Notes: generated from the sequence alone by a model not told the origin. DNA of 46,455 nt from Butyrivibrio sp. (GCF_017940685.1 NZ_JAGAYD010000265.1:1-46455), one strand, 5' to 3'. Shown: positions 9,006-18,127, numbered from the stretch's first letter. Numbers and translations are program-made.

Positions 9006-9224
9006 ATGAGATCAGAAGAAGATATCAGAAAAAAGCTTAATGATGAGATCGACGCATACCTTACATGTTCAAAATTCACCGTGGAAGAGCATGCGCACAA
9101 CATCACTATGCTGGCTTGGGTTCTGGACATTGAGGACGGAGCCTTAAGCGAGATGATAGTGCAATCTGAGGTTTCATTTGGAGGAGAACCGCTTGGATTA
9201 CAAGACAACCAGGACTACTTATAG
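9006..9224 (+). CDS. Small hypothetical protein (72 aa)
   Basis: A 72-residue acidic, mostly helical cytosolic protein beginning MRSEEDIRKKLNDEIDAYL, with one Cys. AAGGAGAG lies just upstream of the ATG, and codon use matches the neighbours, so it is probably real. Its last 32 bases overlap the pseudouridine synthase gene, whose ribosome binding site lies inside it. No family was recognised. Translational coupling with the next gene is likely. Confidence 0.6.
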   Translation: MRSEEDIRKKLNDEIDAYLTCSKFTVEEHAHNITMLAWVLDIEDGALSEMIVQSEVSFGGEPLGLQDNQDYL

Positions 9225-10140
9225 CATAAGAGAGATCAAAAGAAAGATTGAGCCTATAGAGGACGGATGCTCTGCAAGAGAGATCATGTCTGAGAGGCTC
9301 TTTTTCTCATCCCGGGAAATCTCAAGATGCAAGCAGTTTGAGGACGGGGTAATGGTCAAAAGAGCTGATGATGTGGCCTACAGTCCCATATGGCTAAAGG
9401 ATATCTTAAGGGCCGGAGATACACTAAAGATCAAGATCTACGAAGATATGGACAACAGCGGGGATGTGATCCCTTCTGACGAAGAAATAGATATTGTTTA
9501 CGAGGACGAGGACCTGGTGCTGGTAAATAAGCCGGGAGATAAGGTGGTCCACCCATCCTACGCCCACCACCTGGACTCTTTGTCCAACGCCCTTGCCGGG
9601 TACTACAAGAAAACCGGGCAAAGGCACATAGTAAGAACCATTGGAAGGCTTGACAGGGAGACTTCGGGACTTCTTATATTTGCAAAGAACAGGCATGCAG
9701 CAGCTCTTTTGTCTGACCAGAAGGACAATATGTCGCGGCGAAAAGAGTACCTGGCCCTTGTAGACGGAATCCCTGATAAAAAGCAGGGAACCATAGATGC
9801 CCCTATAGGACAGGAAGAAGGAGTTCGGATGATCCGAAAGGTCATGCCAGAGGGGAAGGAAGCCATAACCCACTATCAGGTGGAAAAAGAGTTTGATGGT
9901 TACAGCCTTGTAAGGCTCCATCTGGACACCGGAAGGACCCATCAGATAAGGGTTCACATGTCATATATTGGGCATCCGCTGCTTGGGGATAACCTGTACG
10001 GAAAAGAGATAAAGGACAGCCATGGGATGACAAGAGCTGCCCTTCACGCTGCCCATCTTGAGTTTATTCAGCCAATAACGGGTAAAGAGCTTAAGTTTGA
10101 TGCGGATTTTCCTGAAGATATGAAGAGACTTGTTAACTGA
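9193..10140 (+). CDS. RluA family pseudouridine synthase
   Basis: A 315-residue RNA pseudouridine synthase that converts uridine to pseudouridine in rRNA or tRNA. Catalytic Asp154 lies in GRLDRETSGLLIFAKN; other family segments are VNKPGDKVVHP, HTGR-like LDTGRTHQIRVHMSYIGHPLLGD and the C-terminal AALHAAHLEF. The N terminus (about residues 25-60) looks like a diverged S4-type RNA-binding domain. The open frame reaches a TTG at 9178, but the TTG at 9193 has GGAGGAG six bases upstream (9180-9186), so that start is chosen. This overlaps the previous small gene by 32 bases. Which RNA position it modifies (RluC/RluD/TruC type) cannot be told from sequence alone. Confidence 0.92.
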   Translation: MDYKTTRTTYSIREIKRKIEPIEDGCSAREIMSERLFFSSREISRCKQFEDGVMVKRADDVAYSPIWLKDILRAGDTLKIKIYEDMDNSGDVIPSDEEIDIVYEDEDLVLVNKPGDKVVHPSYAHHLDSLSNALAGYYKKTGQRHIVRTIGRLDRETSGLLIFAKNRHAAALLSDQKDNMSRRKEYLALVDGIPDKKQGTIDAPIGQEEGVRMIRKVMPEGKEAITHYQVEKEFDGYSLVRLHLDTGRTHQIRVHMSYIGHPLLGDNLYGKEIKDSHGMTRAALHAAHLEFIQPITGKELKFDADFPEDMKRLVN

Positions 10141-10166
10141 ATCAGTGCTGGCAAAGGAGGAGAACT

Positions 10167-11612
10167 ATGCCAATAGTAGGAGCTTTTATGGTGCCACACC
10201 CGCCCATTATGCTTCCAGAGGTGGGAAGAGGCGAAGAGAAACAGATTGAAGCTACAACCAGGGCCTATAGGCAGGTGGCAGACGAGATTGCGGCGTTAAA
10301 GCCAGAGACCATCATCATCTCAAGCCCCCACAGCATCATGTACGCTGACTATTTCCATATTTCTCCAGGGAAATTTGCACATGGTGACATGGGGCGTTTC
10401 AGGGCGCCGCAGGTTCGTTTTGACGTGGAGTACGACACGGACCTTGTGGAAGAGATTTGCGCCATTTCAGACTCTTATGGCCAGGAAAATGACGACATAA
10501 AGAGCATGGAGATACAGGGGTTTCCTGCAGGGACCATGGGAGAGAGAGACCCTGAGCTGGACCACGGAACCCTTATCCCGCTCTACTACATAAAAGAAAA
10601 GTATGACAACTTCAAGATAGTCAGGATCGGGATTTCAGGGCTGTCCCTTCCAATGCACTACGAGATGGGGCAGATCATCCAACAGGCTGTAGAGAAAACC
10701 GGCATAAGGGCTGTGTACGTGGCCAGCGGCGACCTTTCCCACAAGATGAAGGAGGATGGTCCTTACGGCTTTGCCAAGGAGGGACCTGAGTACGATAAGA
10801 GGATAATGCAGGTTTGCGGAAGCGGAGAGTTTGACAGGCTCCTTGACTTCGATGAAGTATTCTGCGAAAAAGCAGCTGAGTGTGGTCACAGGTCTTTTGT
10901 CATGATGGCAGGAGCCCTGGATGGAATAGCGGTTTCGGCAAAAGAGCTCTCCCATGAGGCTACCTTTGGAGTTGGCTACGGTATCTGCACCTTTGAGGTG
11001 AAGGGCGAGGATGAGACCAGGCATTTCCTTGAAAAGTGGAGAGAAGATAAAAAGAAGGCCCTTGATGAAAGGCGAAAGGACGAAGACCTTTACGTAAGGC
11101 TTGCCAGGTACTCTCTTGAGAGCTACATAACCCTAGGAAAGAGGATAGGTAGAAAAGATATTCAGACAGAGGAATGGAAGGACCTGGACCCGGAGATGTA
11201 TGAAAGGCGGGCGGGAACTTTTGTGTCCATTCATAAAGACGGGGCGCTAAGGGGCTGCATTGGCACTATTTTGCCAACATGTTCCTGTATTGCTGATGAG
11301 ATAATGCAAAATGCCATCAGCGCCGGCACCAATGACCCGAGATTTCCAATGATAAAAGAGGACGAGCTTCCATACCTTGAAATGAGTGTTGACGTCCTTG
11401 ACGAGCCGGAGCCCATAGACGGGCCTGATCAGCTGGACGTTAAGAGATACGGCGTAATTGTGACACACGGAAGGAAAAGGGGGCTGCTTCTTCCAAACCT
11501 TGACGGTGTTGACAGCATTAAGCAGCAGATAGACATCGCCCGCCAGAAGGCCGGGATTAGTGAAGACGAAGAGTATTCCCTTGAGCGCTTTGAGGTAATA
11601 AGGCATATCTAA
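10167..11612 (+). CDS. Fused AmmeMemoRadiSam proteins B and A (Memo-like plus AMMECR1)
   Basis: A 481-residue fusion. Residues about 1-285 are a Memo/LigB-like class III dioxygenase fold (VPHPPIMLPEVGRGEE, ETIIISSPHS, YVASGDLSHKM). Residues about 305-481 are an AMMECR1 domain (LARYSLESYI, GCIGTI, AISAGTNDPRFPMIKEDELPYLEMSVDVL, GLLLPNL). In many bacteria and archaea these two and a radical-SAM enzyme form the AmmeMemoRadiSam set, whose biochemical role is unsettled. Ribosome binding site AAGGAGGAG precedes ATG 10167, and the radical-SAM gene follows after 21 bases, so the full three-component set is here as two genes. Confidence 0.93.
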   Translation: MPIVGAFMVPHPPIMLPEVGRGEEKQIEATTRAYRQVADEIAALKPETIIISSPHSIMYADYFHISPGKFAHGDMGRFRAPQVRFDVEYDTDLVEEICAISDSYGQENDDIKSMEIQGFPAGTMGERDPELDHGTLIPLYYIKEKYDNFKIVRIGISGLSLPMHYEMGQIIQQAVEKTGIRAVYVASGDLSHKMKEDGPYGFAKEGPEYDKRIMQVCGSGEFDRLLDFDEVFCEKAAECGHRSFVMMAGALDGIAVSAKELSHEATFGVGYGICTFEVKGEDETRHFLEKWREDKKKALDERRKDEDLYVRLARYSLESYITLGKRIGRKDIQTEEWKDLDPEMYERRAGTFVSIHKDGALRGCIGTILPTCSCIADEIMQNAISAGTNDPRFPMIKEDELPYLEMSVDVLDEPEPIDGPDQLDVKRYGVIVTHGRKRGLLLPNLDGVDSIKQQIDIARQKAGISEDEEYSLERFEVIRHI

Positions 11613-11633
11613 GGATTTCCGGGAGGATAATGT

Positions 11634-12479
11634 ATGCCAAAGTGTAATGTCTGCCATAACGGATGTTATTTAAAAGAGGGAGATATAGGGCTGTGTATGG
11701 CAAGGATCTGCCGCGATGGGAAGGTGGTTGCAAAAAACTATGGCCAGATCACATCCATTGCCCTTGATCCCATAGAGAAGAAACCTCTAAATCTCTTTTA
11801 CCCTGGTTCAATGGTGGTATCAGTGGGAAGCTATGGCTGTAATCTAAGGTGCCCATTCTGCCAGAACCATGAGATCTCCTACGATTTTGATAGGGAGTAT
11901 CCTTATGGCTTTAGGGAGATTTCCCCGGTGGAGCTTGCTGGTATAGCGCTGCAATATAAGGATGAGGGCAATATTGGAGTTGCTTTTACCTATAATGAGC
12001 CTCTTGTTGGCTATGAGTATGTGGTTGATGCGGCCATAGAAGTCCACAAGCGGGGAATGAAGACGGTTTTGGTGTCAAACGGAAATGTCTCCAGGGAGGT
12101 GGCAGAGGAGGTAATTCCACATATAGACGCCATGAACATAGATCTTAAGGGCTTTACAGACGCCTACTATAGGGATGTTCTTAAGGGCGACCGGGAGATG
12201 GTCATGGATTTTATTGAAATGGCTGCAGGGAAGTCACATGTTGAAGTTACAACCTTGGTGGTTCCAGGTTATAACGATACGGAAGTCGAGATAAAAGAGC
12301 TGTCAAAGTGGCTTTCATCCCTTGATGGCGGAAGAGGGAAAGAGAGCATAGCGCTGCACCTTAGCAGGTATTTTCCAAGGTTTAAGATGGACGTTCCAGC
12401 TACGGATGTTGGGCTTATTTATCATCTAAGGGACGTGGCGGGAAAAGAACTTGATCATGTATTTACAGGAAACTGCTGA
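11634..12479 (+). CDS. amrS: AmmeMemoRadiSam system radical SAM enzyme
   Basis: A 281-residue radical-SAM protein related to pyruvate formate-lyase activating enzymes. The cluster-binding Cys69-x3-Cys73-x2-Cys76 sits in YGCNLRCPFCQN. An N-terminal CNVCHNGCYL segment gives further Cys residues, as usual for this family. Other family signatures are KNYGQITSIALDPIEKKPL, FTYNEPLVGYEYV and LHLSRYFPRFKM. It immediately follows the Memo-AMMECR1 fusion (ribosome binding site GGGAGGA), the expected partner. Substrate unknown; probably it acts on or with the fused partner. Confidence 0.93.
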   Translation: MPKCNVCHNGCYLKEGDIGLCMARICRDGKVVAKNYGQITSIALDPIEKKPLNLFYPGSMVVSVGSYGCNLRCPFCQNHEISYDFDREYPYGFREISPVELAGIALQYKDEGNIGVAFTYNEPLVGYEYVVDAAIEVHKRGMKTVLVSNGNVSREVAEEVIPHIDAMNIDLKGFTDAYYRDVLKGDREMVMDFIEMAAGKSHVEVTTLVVPGYNDTEVEIKELSKWLSSLDGGRGKESIALHLSRYFPRFKMDVPATDVGLIYHLRDVAGKELDHVFTGNC

Positions 12480-12522
12480 AACTTAAGGGATTTTAGATTA
12501 TACAGGAGGTAGATCACGCATT

Positions 12523-13440
12523 ATGGGAAAAAGAATCTTAAACAGCTTTGCCAGCGATTTTGAGAAGATGGGAAAAACAGAGCTTTTAAATGCCATGGCT
12601 GAAAGTGAGGGCAGAACCCTTATTACAGAGTGCATAGGAATGTTCACACCTCAGTGCGAGGATGTATCAAATGCTGAGCTCTGCGCAGCTTTTGGCTCTG
12701 ACTTTATTCTGTGCAATATCTTTGATGTGTGGAATCCTGATGTAAAGGGACTTCCCGAGCACGCTCCGGAAGATACAGTGCGCCTTATTAAGAGCCTTAC
12801 AGGCCTTCCTCTTGCTATAAACCTAGAGCCGGGCAAGATCGTTCCTGGATCAGACAACCCATGGGCTCTTTCAAAGGGCCGTGTTGCCAACGCTGAAAAC
12901 GCAGTGAGGGCAAGGGACATGGGCGTTAACATGATCCTTATTACTGGTAACCCTGGAATAGGTGTCACTAACGAGGGTGTTTTGCAGGCCATCAGGGAAA
13001 TAAAAGAAGCTGTAGGAGACGATGTCATCATCGCATCAGGTAAGATGCACGCTGCGGGCGTAATAAGTGAAGGGGCTGACGGGATACTTACAATGCAGGA
13101 TATAGACTCTTTTGCGGAAGCTGGTGCAGATATCATTCTGCTCCCAGCACCAGGTACAGTTCCCGGAATTACCGTGGAATGGGCAAGAGAGAGGGTAAGT
13201 TATATTCACAAAAAGGGAAAGCTTTCCATGACGGCAATTGGAACAAGCCAGGAGGGTACAGACGAGGAGACTATCAAGCAGATAGCCCTTATGTGCAAGC
13301 AGACGGGAACTGATATCCATCATATAGGAGACAGTGGTCATCCAGGTATTGCAGCGCCAAGGAACATCATGTCCTACAGTATAGCGATCCGCGGTATCAG
13401 ACACACCTACCACAGGATGGCAGCCAGTGCCAGAAGGTGA
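12523..13440 (+). CDS. DUF7916-like TIM-barrel protein
   Basis: A 305-residue cytosolic protein with alternating strand/helix pattern and barrel-like phosphate-binding loops (ILITGNPGIGVTN, IIASGKMHAAGVI, IILLPAPGTVPGI, MTAIGTSQEGTDEETI), ending IAIRGIRHTYHRMA. I recognise this as the family now called DUF7916, often mislabelled as a haloacid dehalogenase-like hydrolase; it has no HAD motif here. The phosphate-loop pattern suggests a phosphorylated small substrate. A good ribosome binding site (AGGAGGT) precedes the ATG, 43 bases after the radical-SAM gene, so it may be the last gene of that operon. Function is unknown. Confidence 0.72.
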   Translation: MGKRILNSFASDFEKMGKTELLNAMAESEGRTLITECIGMFTPQCEDVSNAELCAAFGSDFILCNIFDVWNPDVKGLPEHAPEDTVRLIKSLTGLPLAINLEPGKIVPGSDNPWALSKGRVANAENAVRARDMGVNMILITGNPGIGVTNEGVLQAIREIKEAVGDDVIIASGKMHAAGVISEGADGILTMQDIDSFAEAGADIILLPAPGTVPGITVEWARERVSYIHKKGKLSMTAIGTSQEGTDEETIKQIALMCKQTGTDIHHIGDSGHPGIAAPRNIMSYSIAIRGIRHTYHRMAASARR

Positions 13441-13446
13441 TAGGTC

Positions 13447-13689
13447 TTAGGACCTTGCCAGAGCCTCTTTTTCCTTGTGAGTCAGCTGCTTTAGGTGCCA
13501 CTCACGGCTCATGGCTTCCTCTTTGGTATCAAATTCCTCAAAATAAACAAGCGCAACCGGGAGACGGGCACGAGTGTACTTGGCGCCTTTACCCTGGTTG
13601 TGCTTTTCTATACGTTTTTCCAGGTTATTGGTATAACCGCAGTAGTAGCTGCCATCTGCGCACTTAAGAATGTAAGCATAATGTTTCAT
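13447..13689 (-). CDS. GIY-YIG domain nuclease (URI type)
   Basis: An 80-residue single-domain GIY-YIG protein of the small URI/YhbQ type. Seen: [28 protein letters not shown], where Tyr, Tyr-Cys-Gly and Arg of the core are present, then [21 protein letters not shown] and an [12 protein letters not shown] segment with the metal-binding Glu. The open frame extends 22 codons upstream, but MKHYAYILK at 13689 is the normal family start. It lies tail to tail with the TIM-barrel gene (6 bases apart) and 19 bases downstream of the esterase gene, with which it may be co-transcribed. Role in DNA repair is presumed for the family only. Confidence 0.88.
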   Translation of the reverse strand: MKHYAYILKCADGSYYCGYTNNLEKRIEKHNQGKGAKYTRARLPVALVYFEEFDTKEEAMSREWHLKQLTHKEKEALARS

Positions 13690-13708
13690 GGCTATATTAT
13701 ACACCCCT

Positions 13709-14494
13709 CTAGTTGCTGCGGCTCTGGGAAAACAGCCAGCCCAAGAAAGAATCATCAGTCATTACCACAAAATCTGACTGGTGGTACCCCACAAGAGCGC
13801 CTGCTGACAGCATCTCCTGATCGGTAAACTCGGTGAGAGTTACGTCTTTTGCCCCGGCGTTTTTTAAGGTGAAGACCGCAGACCTGCTCACATCTACAGG
13901 GATCACGTTGTCATTAGTTGCGTGGGCAAACCAGATGGGAATGTCCTTTATCAGCGAAAGCTTTGTGGTGGAATCCTTGGAGTAGGTAAGGGCAGGACAC
14001 ATGGGGATCGCAGCTGCCACAAACTCCGGGTAATATTCCAGAAACTCTACGGTAGCAAGACCTCCAAAGGAGTTACCGATCACGTAGACTCTGTCTGGGT
14101 CAACCTGTTTATTTGTGATAAGGCCTTCTGTTATCTCTTTTACGGCCTTATAAAGGCTCTCTCTGTTTGACTGGACCAGATATACGTTGTTTTCTACTGA
14201 AGGCTCTAAAACGTAGCAGGGCCTTACAGACTGGGCATCTGCGCCGGTAAGTGTGGAGTATATCTTTGTATCGTCGATGTTCTCCCCTTCGCCGAAGCCA
14301 TGGAACACTATCACAATTGGCATATTTTGCCCGTTTTCGGGGGTAAACAGATGGTAGTCAAAAGAAATATCACCATCAGCCCTAAGAGTCTCAGAACCGG
14401 AAAATATTGTGTTTTTGCCATATGCTGCACCGCACCCTGTAAGCATCAGGACCATGGCGGCTACAAGCAATCTTAGTATTAGTCTTTTTTCCAT
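13709..14494 (-). CDS. Lipoprotein alpha/beta-hydrolase (esterase/depolymerase-like)
   Basis: A 261-residue secreted alpha/beta-hydrolase. The signal peptide ends in LTGC (Cys21), a good lipobox, so it should be anchored outside the membrane. The oxyanion region is VFHGFGEG (His65), the nucleophile elbow GNSFGG (Ser142), a candidate acid Asp195 (HATNDNVIP) and a candidate His238 (GYHQSDF), the arrangement of polyhydroxybutyrate depolymerase or feruloyl/acetyl-esterase-like proteins. Given the polysaccharide enzymes elsewhere in the window, an esterase acting on plant or surface glycans is plausible but not shown. It is divergent from the DUF4230 gene; a TATAAT at 14508-14513 lies between them. 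Confidence 0.82.
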   Translation of the reverse strand: MEKRLILRLLVAAMVLMLTGCGAAYGKNTIFSGSETLRADGDISFDYHLFTPENGQNMPIVIVFHGFGEGENIDDTKIYSTLTGADAQSVRPCYVLEPSVENNVYLVQSNRESLYKAVKEITEGLITNKQVDPDRVYVIGNSFGGLATVEFLEYYPEFVAAAIPMCPALTYSKDSTTKLSLIKDIPIWFAHATNDNVIPVDVSRSAVFTLKNAGAKDVTLTEFTDQEMLSAGALVGYHQSDFVVMTDDSFLGWLFSQSRSN

Positions 14495-14549
14495 AAGAAA
14501 ATATTACTATAATATGTTTAACAAAACCATTCTTAGCAGGGGGATGCAT

Positions 14550-15227
14550 ATGATTGACTTAAAAAAGCCAGCAAACATCATATATCTGTCGGTTATTGCC
14601 ATAGCGCTTATCGCAAGCCTTGTGCTGATCATAGGCTATAAAGCTGATAAAAAGGAGGCTGCAAGGCAGGATGCTACAATAGTTTCTGAAGAGCCAGGGC
14701 AAAAGGAGCCCAAGGTTCTTGTGACCGTAAATGTAGAGACCATCGAGGACGGCCTTAAGAACATGGGAACTCTCATCACTCAGGAGTACTATTTTACCCA
14801 GGTTGAGACCTACACCAAGGAGATGAAGGTTTTAAACATCATCCCATCCTCATCGGGCTTTACCTACAGCTACGACGGAACGGTCACAGCAGGGATAGAC
14901 TTTGAAGGAATAACCATGGAAAAGGACGATGAAACCAAGACTATCACCGTTACAGTTCCTGCCTCTGAGATACAGTCTGTAAATGTGGATACCAGCACCT
15001 TTAAGGTATATTCCGAGAAGGATTCCCTCTGGAATCCCATGAAGATTACAGATTACAATGTATCTTTGTCAGAGTTTGAAAATGCTGCAAAAGAGAAGGC
15101 TCTAAAGAGCGGAATATTGCAAAAATCCGATGAGCAGGCTAAAACCCTTATCTCTAACTTTATAGGGAACTTCCCTTCAGCTTCAGGTTATACAATAGTC
15201 TTTGCAGAAAAAGGAGAAATGCCGTGA
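14550..15227 (+). CDS. DUF4230 family membrane-anchored protein
   Basis: A 225-residue protein with an N-terminal TM anchor (about residues 8-30) and an extracellular DUF4230 domain (VNVETIEDGLKNMGTLITQEYYFTQV, then VTAGIDFEGI and TVTVPASEIQSVNVD). DUF4230 has no assigned function. The frame is open far upstream, and two ATGs lie close together (14544, 14550). AGGGGG at 14538-14543 is directly adjacent to the first and six bases from the second, so 14550 is chosen. The next gene starts within its stop codon (GTGA), implying a co-translated pair, with the potassium transporter genes after that. Confidence 0.8.
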   Translation: MIDLKKPANIIYLSVIAIALIASLVLIIGYKADKKEAARQDATIVSEEPGQKEPKVLVTVNVETIEDGLKNMGTLITQEYYFTQVETYTKEMKVLNIIPSSSGFTYSYDGTVTAGIDFEGITMEKDDETKTITVTVPASEIQSVNVDTSTFKVYSEKDSLWNPMKITDYNVSLSEFENAAKEKALKSGILQKSDEQAKTLISNFIGNFPSASGYTIVFAEKGEMP

Positions 15228-15949
15228 ATCTTAAAAAAGTGACCATAATAGCAGTATTTCTGCTTATAGCTGTAATCTCTTTTACCAAAATATCACCCTG
15301 GGCTTCGGACCCGGAAAGCCACAATTATTCGATCGTGAAGACGGATGATAAAATATCAACCGTTATGGCGCTATCTGGCGGTGCTGCTGCAACTTCAGCC
15401 ACGTTATCTCTCCTTCCGGGAGACTTTGGAACGCCTATAGCAGAGCAGATGGCGGAGCTTGCCAAGTACTTTCTGATGATACTGAGCGCTCTTTATCTTG
15501 AGAAATTCCTTATTACCATTTCGGGATTTATCACCTTTTCTGTTCTGATACCAATTGCATGCATTTTGGTGTGCGTAGCTGTGGTGGTAAAGAGAAGGGA
15601 TCTTATTGAGATCGCAGTTAAGATCGCTATTGTTGGATTTATCATCTTCCTTATAGTACCTGCAAGTGTTATGATATCTGACATGGTCTATGACACACAG
15701 GCAGAGACGGTGGAGAGTACGCTTGATCAGTACAATGAGCTGGATCTGGAAAAGGGCTCTGACTCAGGGCTCCTTAATGAGATAACCACCATAACCACGG
15801 ATACGGTGGACAGAGTTTCATCGTTCCTGCAGGGACTTTTGGAATCCCTGGCGGTCATGATAGTGACAGCCTGTGCAATTCCCATCATCGTCTTTGTATT
15901 TTTGATATGGCTTGTTAAGACCATATTTGGGGTTTCCCCGATAAAATAG
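15224..15949 (+). CDS. Hypothetical multi-pass membrane protein
   Basis: A 241-residue protein starting at GTG 15224 (AAGGAG ribosome binding site), overlapping the stop of the DUF4230 gene. It has a signal-anchor-like N terminus (about 5-22), an extracellular segment with Ala/Gly/Ser-rich GGAAATSATLSLLPG, a block of hydrophobic helices (about 85-155), a second polar loop and a C-terminal helix (about 208-235). No family was recognised. Its position between DUF4230 and ktrB suggests that the pair contributes to the same process as the K+ transporter, but this is only context. Confidence 0.7.
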   Translation: MNLKKVTIIAVFLLIAVISFTKISPWASDPESHNYSIVKTDDKISTVMALSGGAAATSATLSLLPGDFGTPIAEQMAELAKYFLMILSALYLEKFLITISGFITFSVLIPIACILVCVAVVVKRRDLIEIAVKIAIVGFIIFLIVPASVMISDMVYDTQAETVESTLDQYNELDLEKGSDSGLLNEITTITTDTVDRVSSFLQGLLESLAVMIVTACAIPIIVFVFLIWLVKTIFGVSPIK

Positions 15950-15978
15950 CAGCAAGAAGCAGAGGTAACAGGGGAGTA

Positions 15979-17361
15979 ATGTTAAAAAAGCTGATATCAA
16001 AAGAATTAAAGATATCTCCGGTTCAGATAATCCCGGCGAGTTTCTTTATCACTATAATGGTGGGAACGCTGATACTTATGCATCCTGCAGCTACGGTTAC
16101 AGGGCAAAAGACAGATTTTTTAACGGCGCTTTTTACAGCAACCACTTCAATCTGCGTTACGGGACTTGTGGTGGTTGATACCTACGCTCACTGGAGCTTT
16201 TTCGGGCAGTTCGTGATCATGGTCCTTGTCCAGATAGGTGGTCTTGGCATGATCGCCATAGCTTCAGCTATCATGCTTCTTGCAAGAAGGAAGTTTTCCC
16301 TGACAGACAGGATCCTCCTTCGGGATGCATTTAACCTAAATACAAGCAATCAGCTCCTTACGTTCCTGGTGGATGTGTTTAAGGGAACATTTCTAGTGGA
16401 GGCCATAGGAGCTATACTGTACGCCTTTGTTTTCGTGCCGCAGTTTGGCGTAAGGCATGGTCTCTGGTGCGCAGTATTTAACTCCGTATCGGCCTTTTGT
16501 AACGCTGGAATGGACGTTATTGGGCCAAACAGCATGGGCAATTACAGAAGTGACCCGATCGTCATGACAGTTACAATGCTTCTTATCGTTATGGGAGGTA
16601 TTGGTTTTGTTGTCTGGTTTGACATGATGAGCCGGGTTAAAGAGGGCGTATCAAAGAGGTTTTCGCCAGTACTGATCGTAAAGAGACTTTCTGAGCACAC
16701 CAAGCTTGTTCTTGGTTTTACCTTTGTGCTCATCACTTTTGGAACAATAGCTTTTTTGGCTCTGGAATATAACAATCCAGGAACCATAGGATCCATGAGT
16801 CTTGGGGGCAAGCTGGTCAACAGCCTGTTTCAGTCTGTCACCTTGAGAACTGCCGGGTTTACCACGTTTCCGCAGGAAAACTTATCCAAGGCTTCCTGCA
16901 TGGTTGCCTATGTGTTTATGTTTATAGGCGGCTCACCAATAGGAACAGCTGGCGGAATCAAGACTACGACCTTTTTCCTGCTACTTATGAATGTCAGGTC
17001 GTATCTTAAAAATCAGGATGACAACATGGTCTTTCATCACAGGGTTTCAGAGGAATCCATGAGAAAAGCATCAGCCATATTCTTTGTGAGCCTGTTGGCA
17101 GTAATGGCCCTGACTACCATTCTGTGCGTAGTGAATCCCGTTCCTTTGGAGGATGCGCTTTATGAGGTTGTAAGTGCCTGCGGAACTGTGGGACTATCTA
17201 GAGGCCTTACGTCATCTCTTTTACCAGCCGGAAGGCTCACCATCATCATAGCCATGTACCTTGGAAGAATAGGGCCTATTTCACTGGTAGCTCTTTTCTC
17301 CAAAAACAATGAAGATGCAAATAAGATCAAGTATTCCGAGGGTAATTTCTACGTCGGATAA
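15979..17361 (+). CDS. ktrB: Trk/Ktr-type potassium uptake membrane subunit
   Basis: A 460-residue K+ transporter subunit of the TrkH/KtrB family. Four pore repeats are visible through their selectivity-filter glycines: TSICVTGL, AFCNAGMD, TLRTAGFTT and ACGTVGLSRG. The size is that of KtrB rather than the longer TrkH. GGIGFVVWFD and GGSPIGTAGGIKTTT are further family signatures. The ribosome binding site is GGGGAG. The RCK regulatory subunit follows 10 bases after the stop, completing a KtrAB system for K+ uptake and osmotic adaptation. Confidence 0.94.
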   Translation: MLKKLISKELKISPVQIIPASFFITIMVGTLILMHPAATVTGQKTDFLTALFTATTSICVTGLVVVDTYAHWSFFGQFVIMVLVQIGGLGMIAIASAIMLLARRKFSLTDRILLRDAFNLNTSNQLLTFLVDVFKGTFLVEAIGAILYAFVFVPQFGVRHGLWCAVFNSVSAFCNAGMDVIGPNSMGNYRSDPIVMTVTMLLIVMGGIGFVVWFDMMSRVKEGVSKRFSPVLIVKRLSEHTKLVLGFTFVLITFGTIAFLALEYNNPGTIGSMSLGGKLVNSLFQSVTLRTAGFTTFPQENLSKASCMVAYVFMFIGGSPIGTAGGIKTTTFFLLLMNVRSYLKNQDDNMVFHHRVSEESMRKASAIFFVSLLAVMALTTILCVVNPVPLEDALYEVVSACGTVGLSRGLTSSLLPAGRLTIIIAMYLGRIGPISLVALFSKNNEDANKIKYSEGNFYVG

Positions 17362-17371
17362 AGGGGATAAA

Positions 17372-18025
17372 ATGAAAAGTTCAAAGAAATCAGTTGCCAT
17401 ATTAGGGCTTGGAAAGTACGGCTGCAGTCTGGCCGAAAATCTGTATAATCTAGGGGAGGATGTGCTGGTAGCGGACATCGACGAGAGAGTCATAAGGGAC
17501 ATGGCGCCCAAGGTTACCAGTGCTGTGTGCGCAGATCTTACTAACGAGGATGAGATCGTAGCTCTCGGCCTTCAGAATATGGATATAGTCATCATCTGTA
17601 TGGGAGGCAATGTGGCAGCCAGCATCATGTCAGTGACCATCGCCAAGGAGCAGGGGGTTCCCAAGGTTATTGCCAAGGCCTCTTCTCCAAGAATGAAAAA
17701 TATTCTCAAAAGAGTTGGTGCTGACAAGATAATCGATCCTGAGCTGGAGGGTGGAATCCGCTCAGCAAGGATCCTGGCATCACAGCATATCCATGATTAC
17801 TTTGAGATTGACGATAATCTGTGCATGGTTGAGCTCTTTCCCAAGAAGGCCTGGGTTGGCCATAATCTCATAGAGCTTGATCTTAGAAAAAAATATGACC
17901 TCAACGTGGCTGCCGTCAAGGTCGAGGACCACGATTGGGGATATGTAGATCCAAACCGTAGGCTTGAGGAGACAGATCTTTTGATGGTTCTTCTTGAGAA
18001 AAAAGATATCAACAAGTGGAGATAA
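17372..18025 (+). CDS. ktrA: Ktr/Trk potassium transporter regulatory subunit (RCK domains)
   Basis: A 217-residue cytosolic gating subunit. The RCK_N Rossmann domain begins VAILGLGKYGCSLAENL with the nucleotide-binding GxGxxG, followed by VLVADIDE, DIVIICMGGNVAAS and IAKASSPRMKNILKRVGADKIIDPE. The C-terminal 70 residues form an RCK_C domain, a known ligand site (c-di-AMP in Firmicutes homologues). The frame extends upstream into ktrB, but ATG 17372 has AAGGGG about 6 bases before it and gives the normal N terminus. A terminator follows, closing the DUF4230-membrane protein-ktrB-ktrA unit. Confidence 0.94.
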   Translation: MKSSKKSVAILGLGKYGCSLAENLYNLGEDVLVADIDERVIRDMAPKVTSAVCADLTNEDEIVALGLQNMDIVIICMGGNVAASIMSVTIAKEQGVPKVIAKASSPRMKNILKRVGADKIIDPELEGGIRSARILASQHIHDYFEIDDNLCMVELFPKKAWVGHNLIELDLRKKYDLNVAAVKVEDHDWGYVDPNRRLEETDLLMVLLEKKDINKWR

Positions 18026-18086
18026 AAATGCAGGATGCATTCAATAGAAGCGGCTATGGACCAGCGTTATTTTGTTTACAGTCTAG

Positions 18087-18116
18087 GCGGAACCACAAAA
18101 GTGGTTTCGCTTTTTT
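18087..18116 (+). terminator. Rho-independent terminator after ktrA
   Basis: A perfect pairing of GGAACCAC with GTGGTTTC, extended by GC pairs to 10 bp (18087-18096 with 18101-18110), AAAA loop, then TTTTTT. It lies before the TATAAT at 18128-18133, so it terminates ktrA transcripts and is not an attenuator of trpE. Confidence 0.93.
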
Positions 18117-18127
18117 GATAAACCCCG

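Noticed and set aside
9424-9957. Antisense open frame of 177 codons inside the pseudouridine synthase gene
   Set aside because: It is opposite a well-conserved enzyme and has no recognisable motifs.
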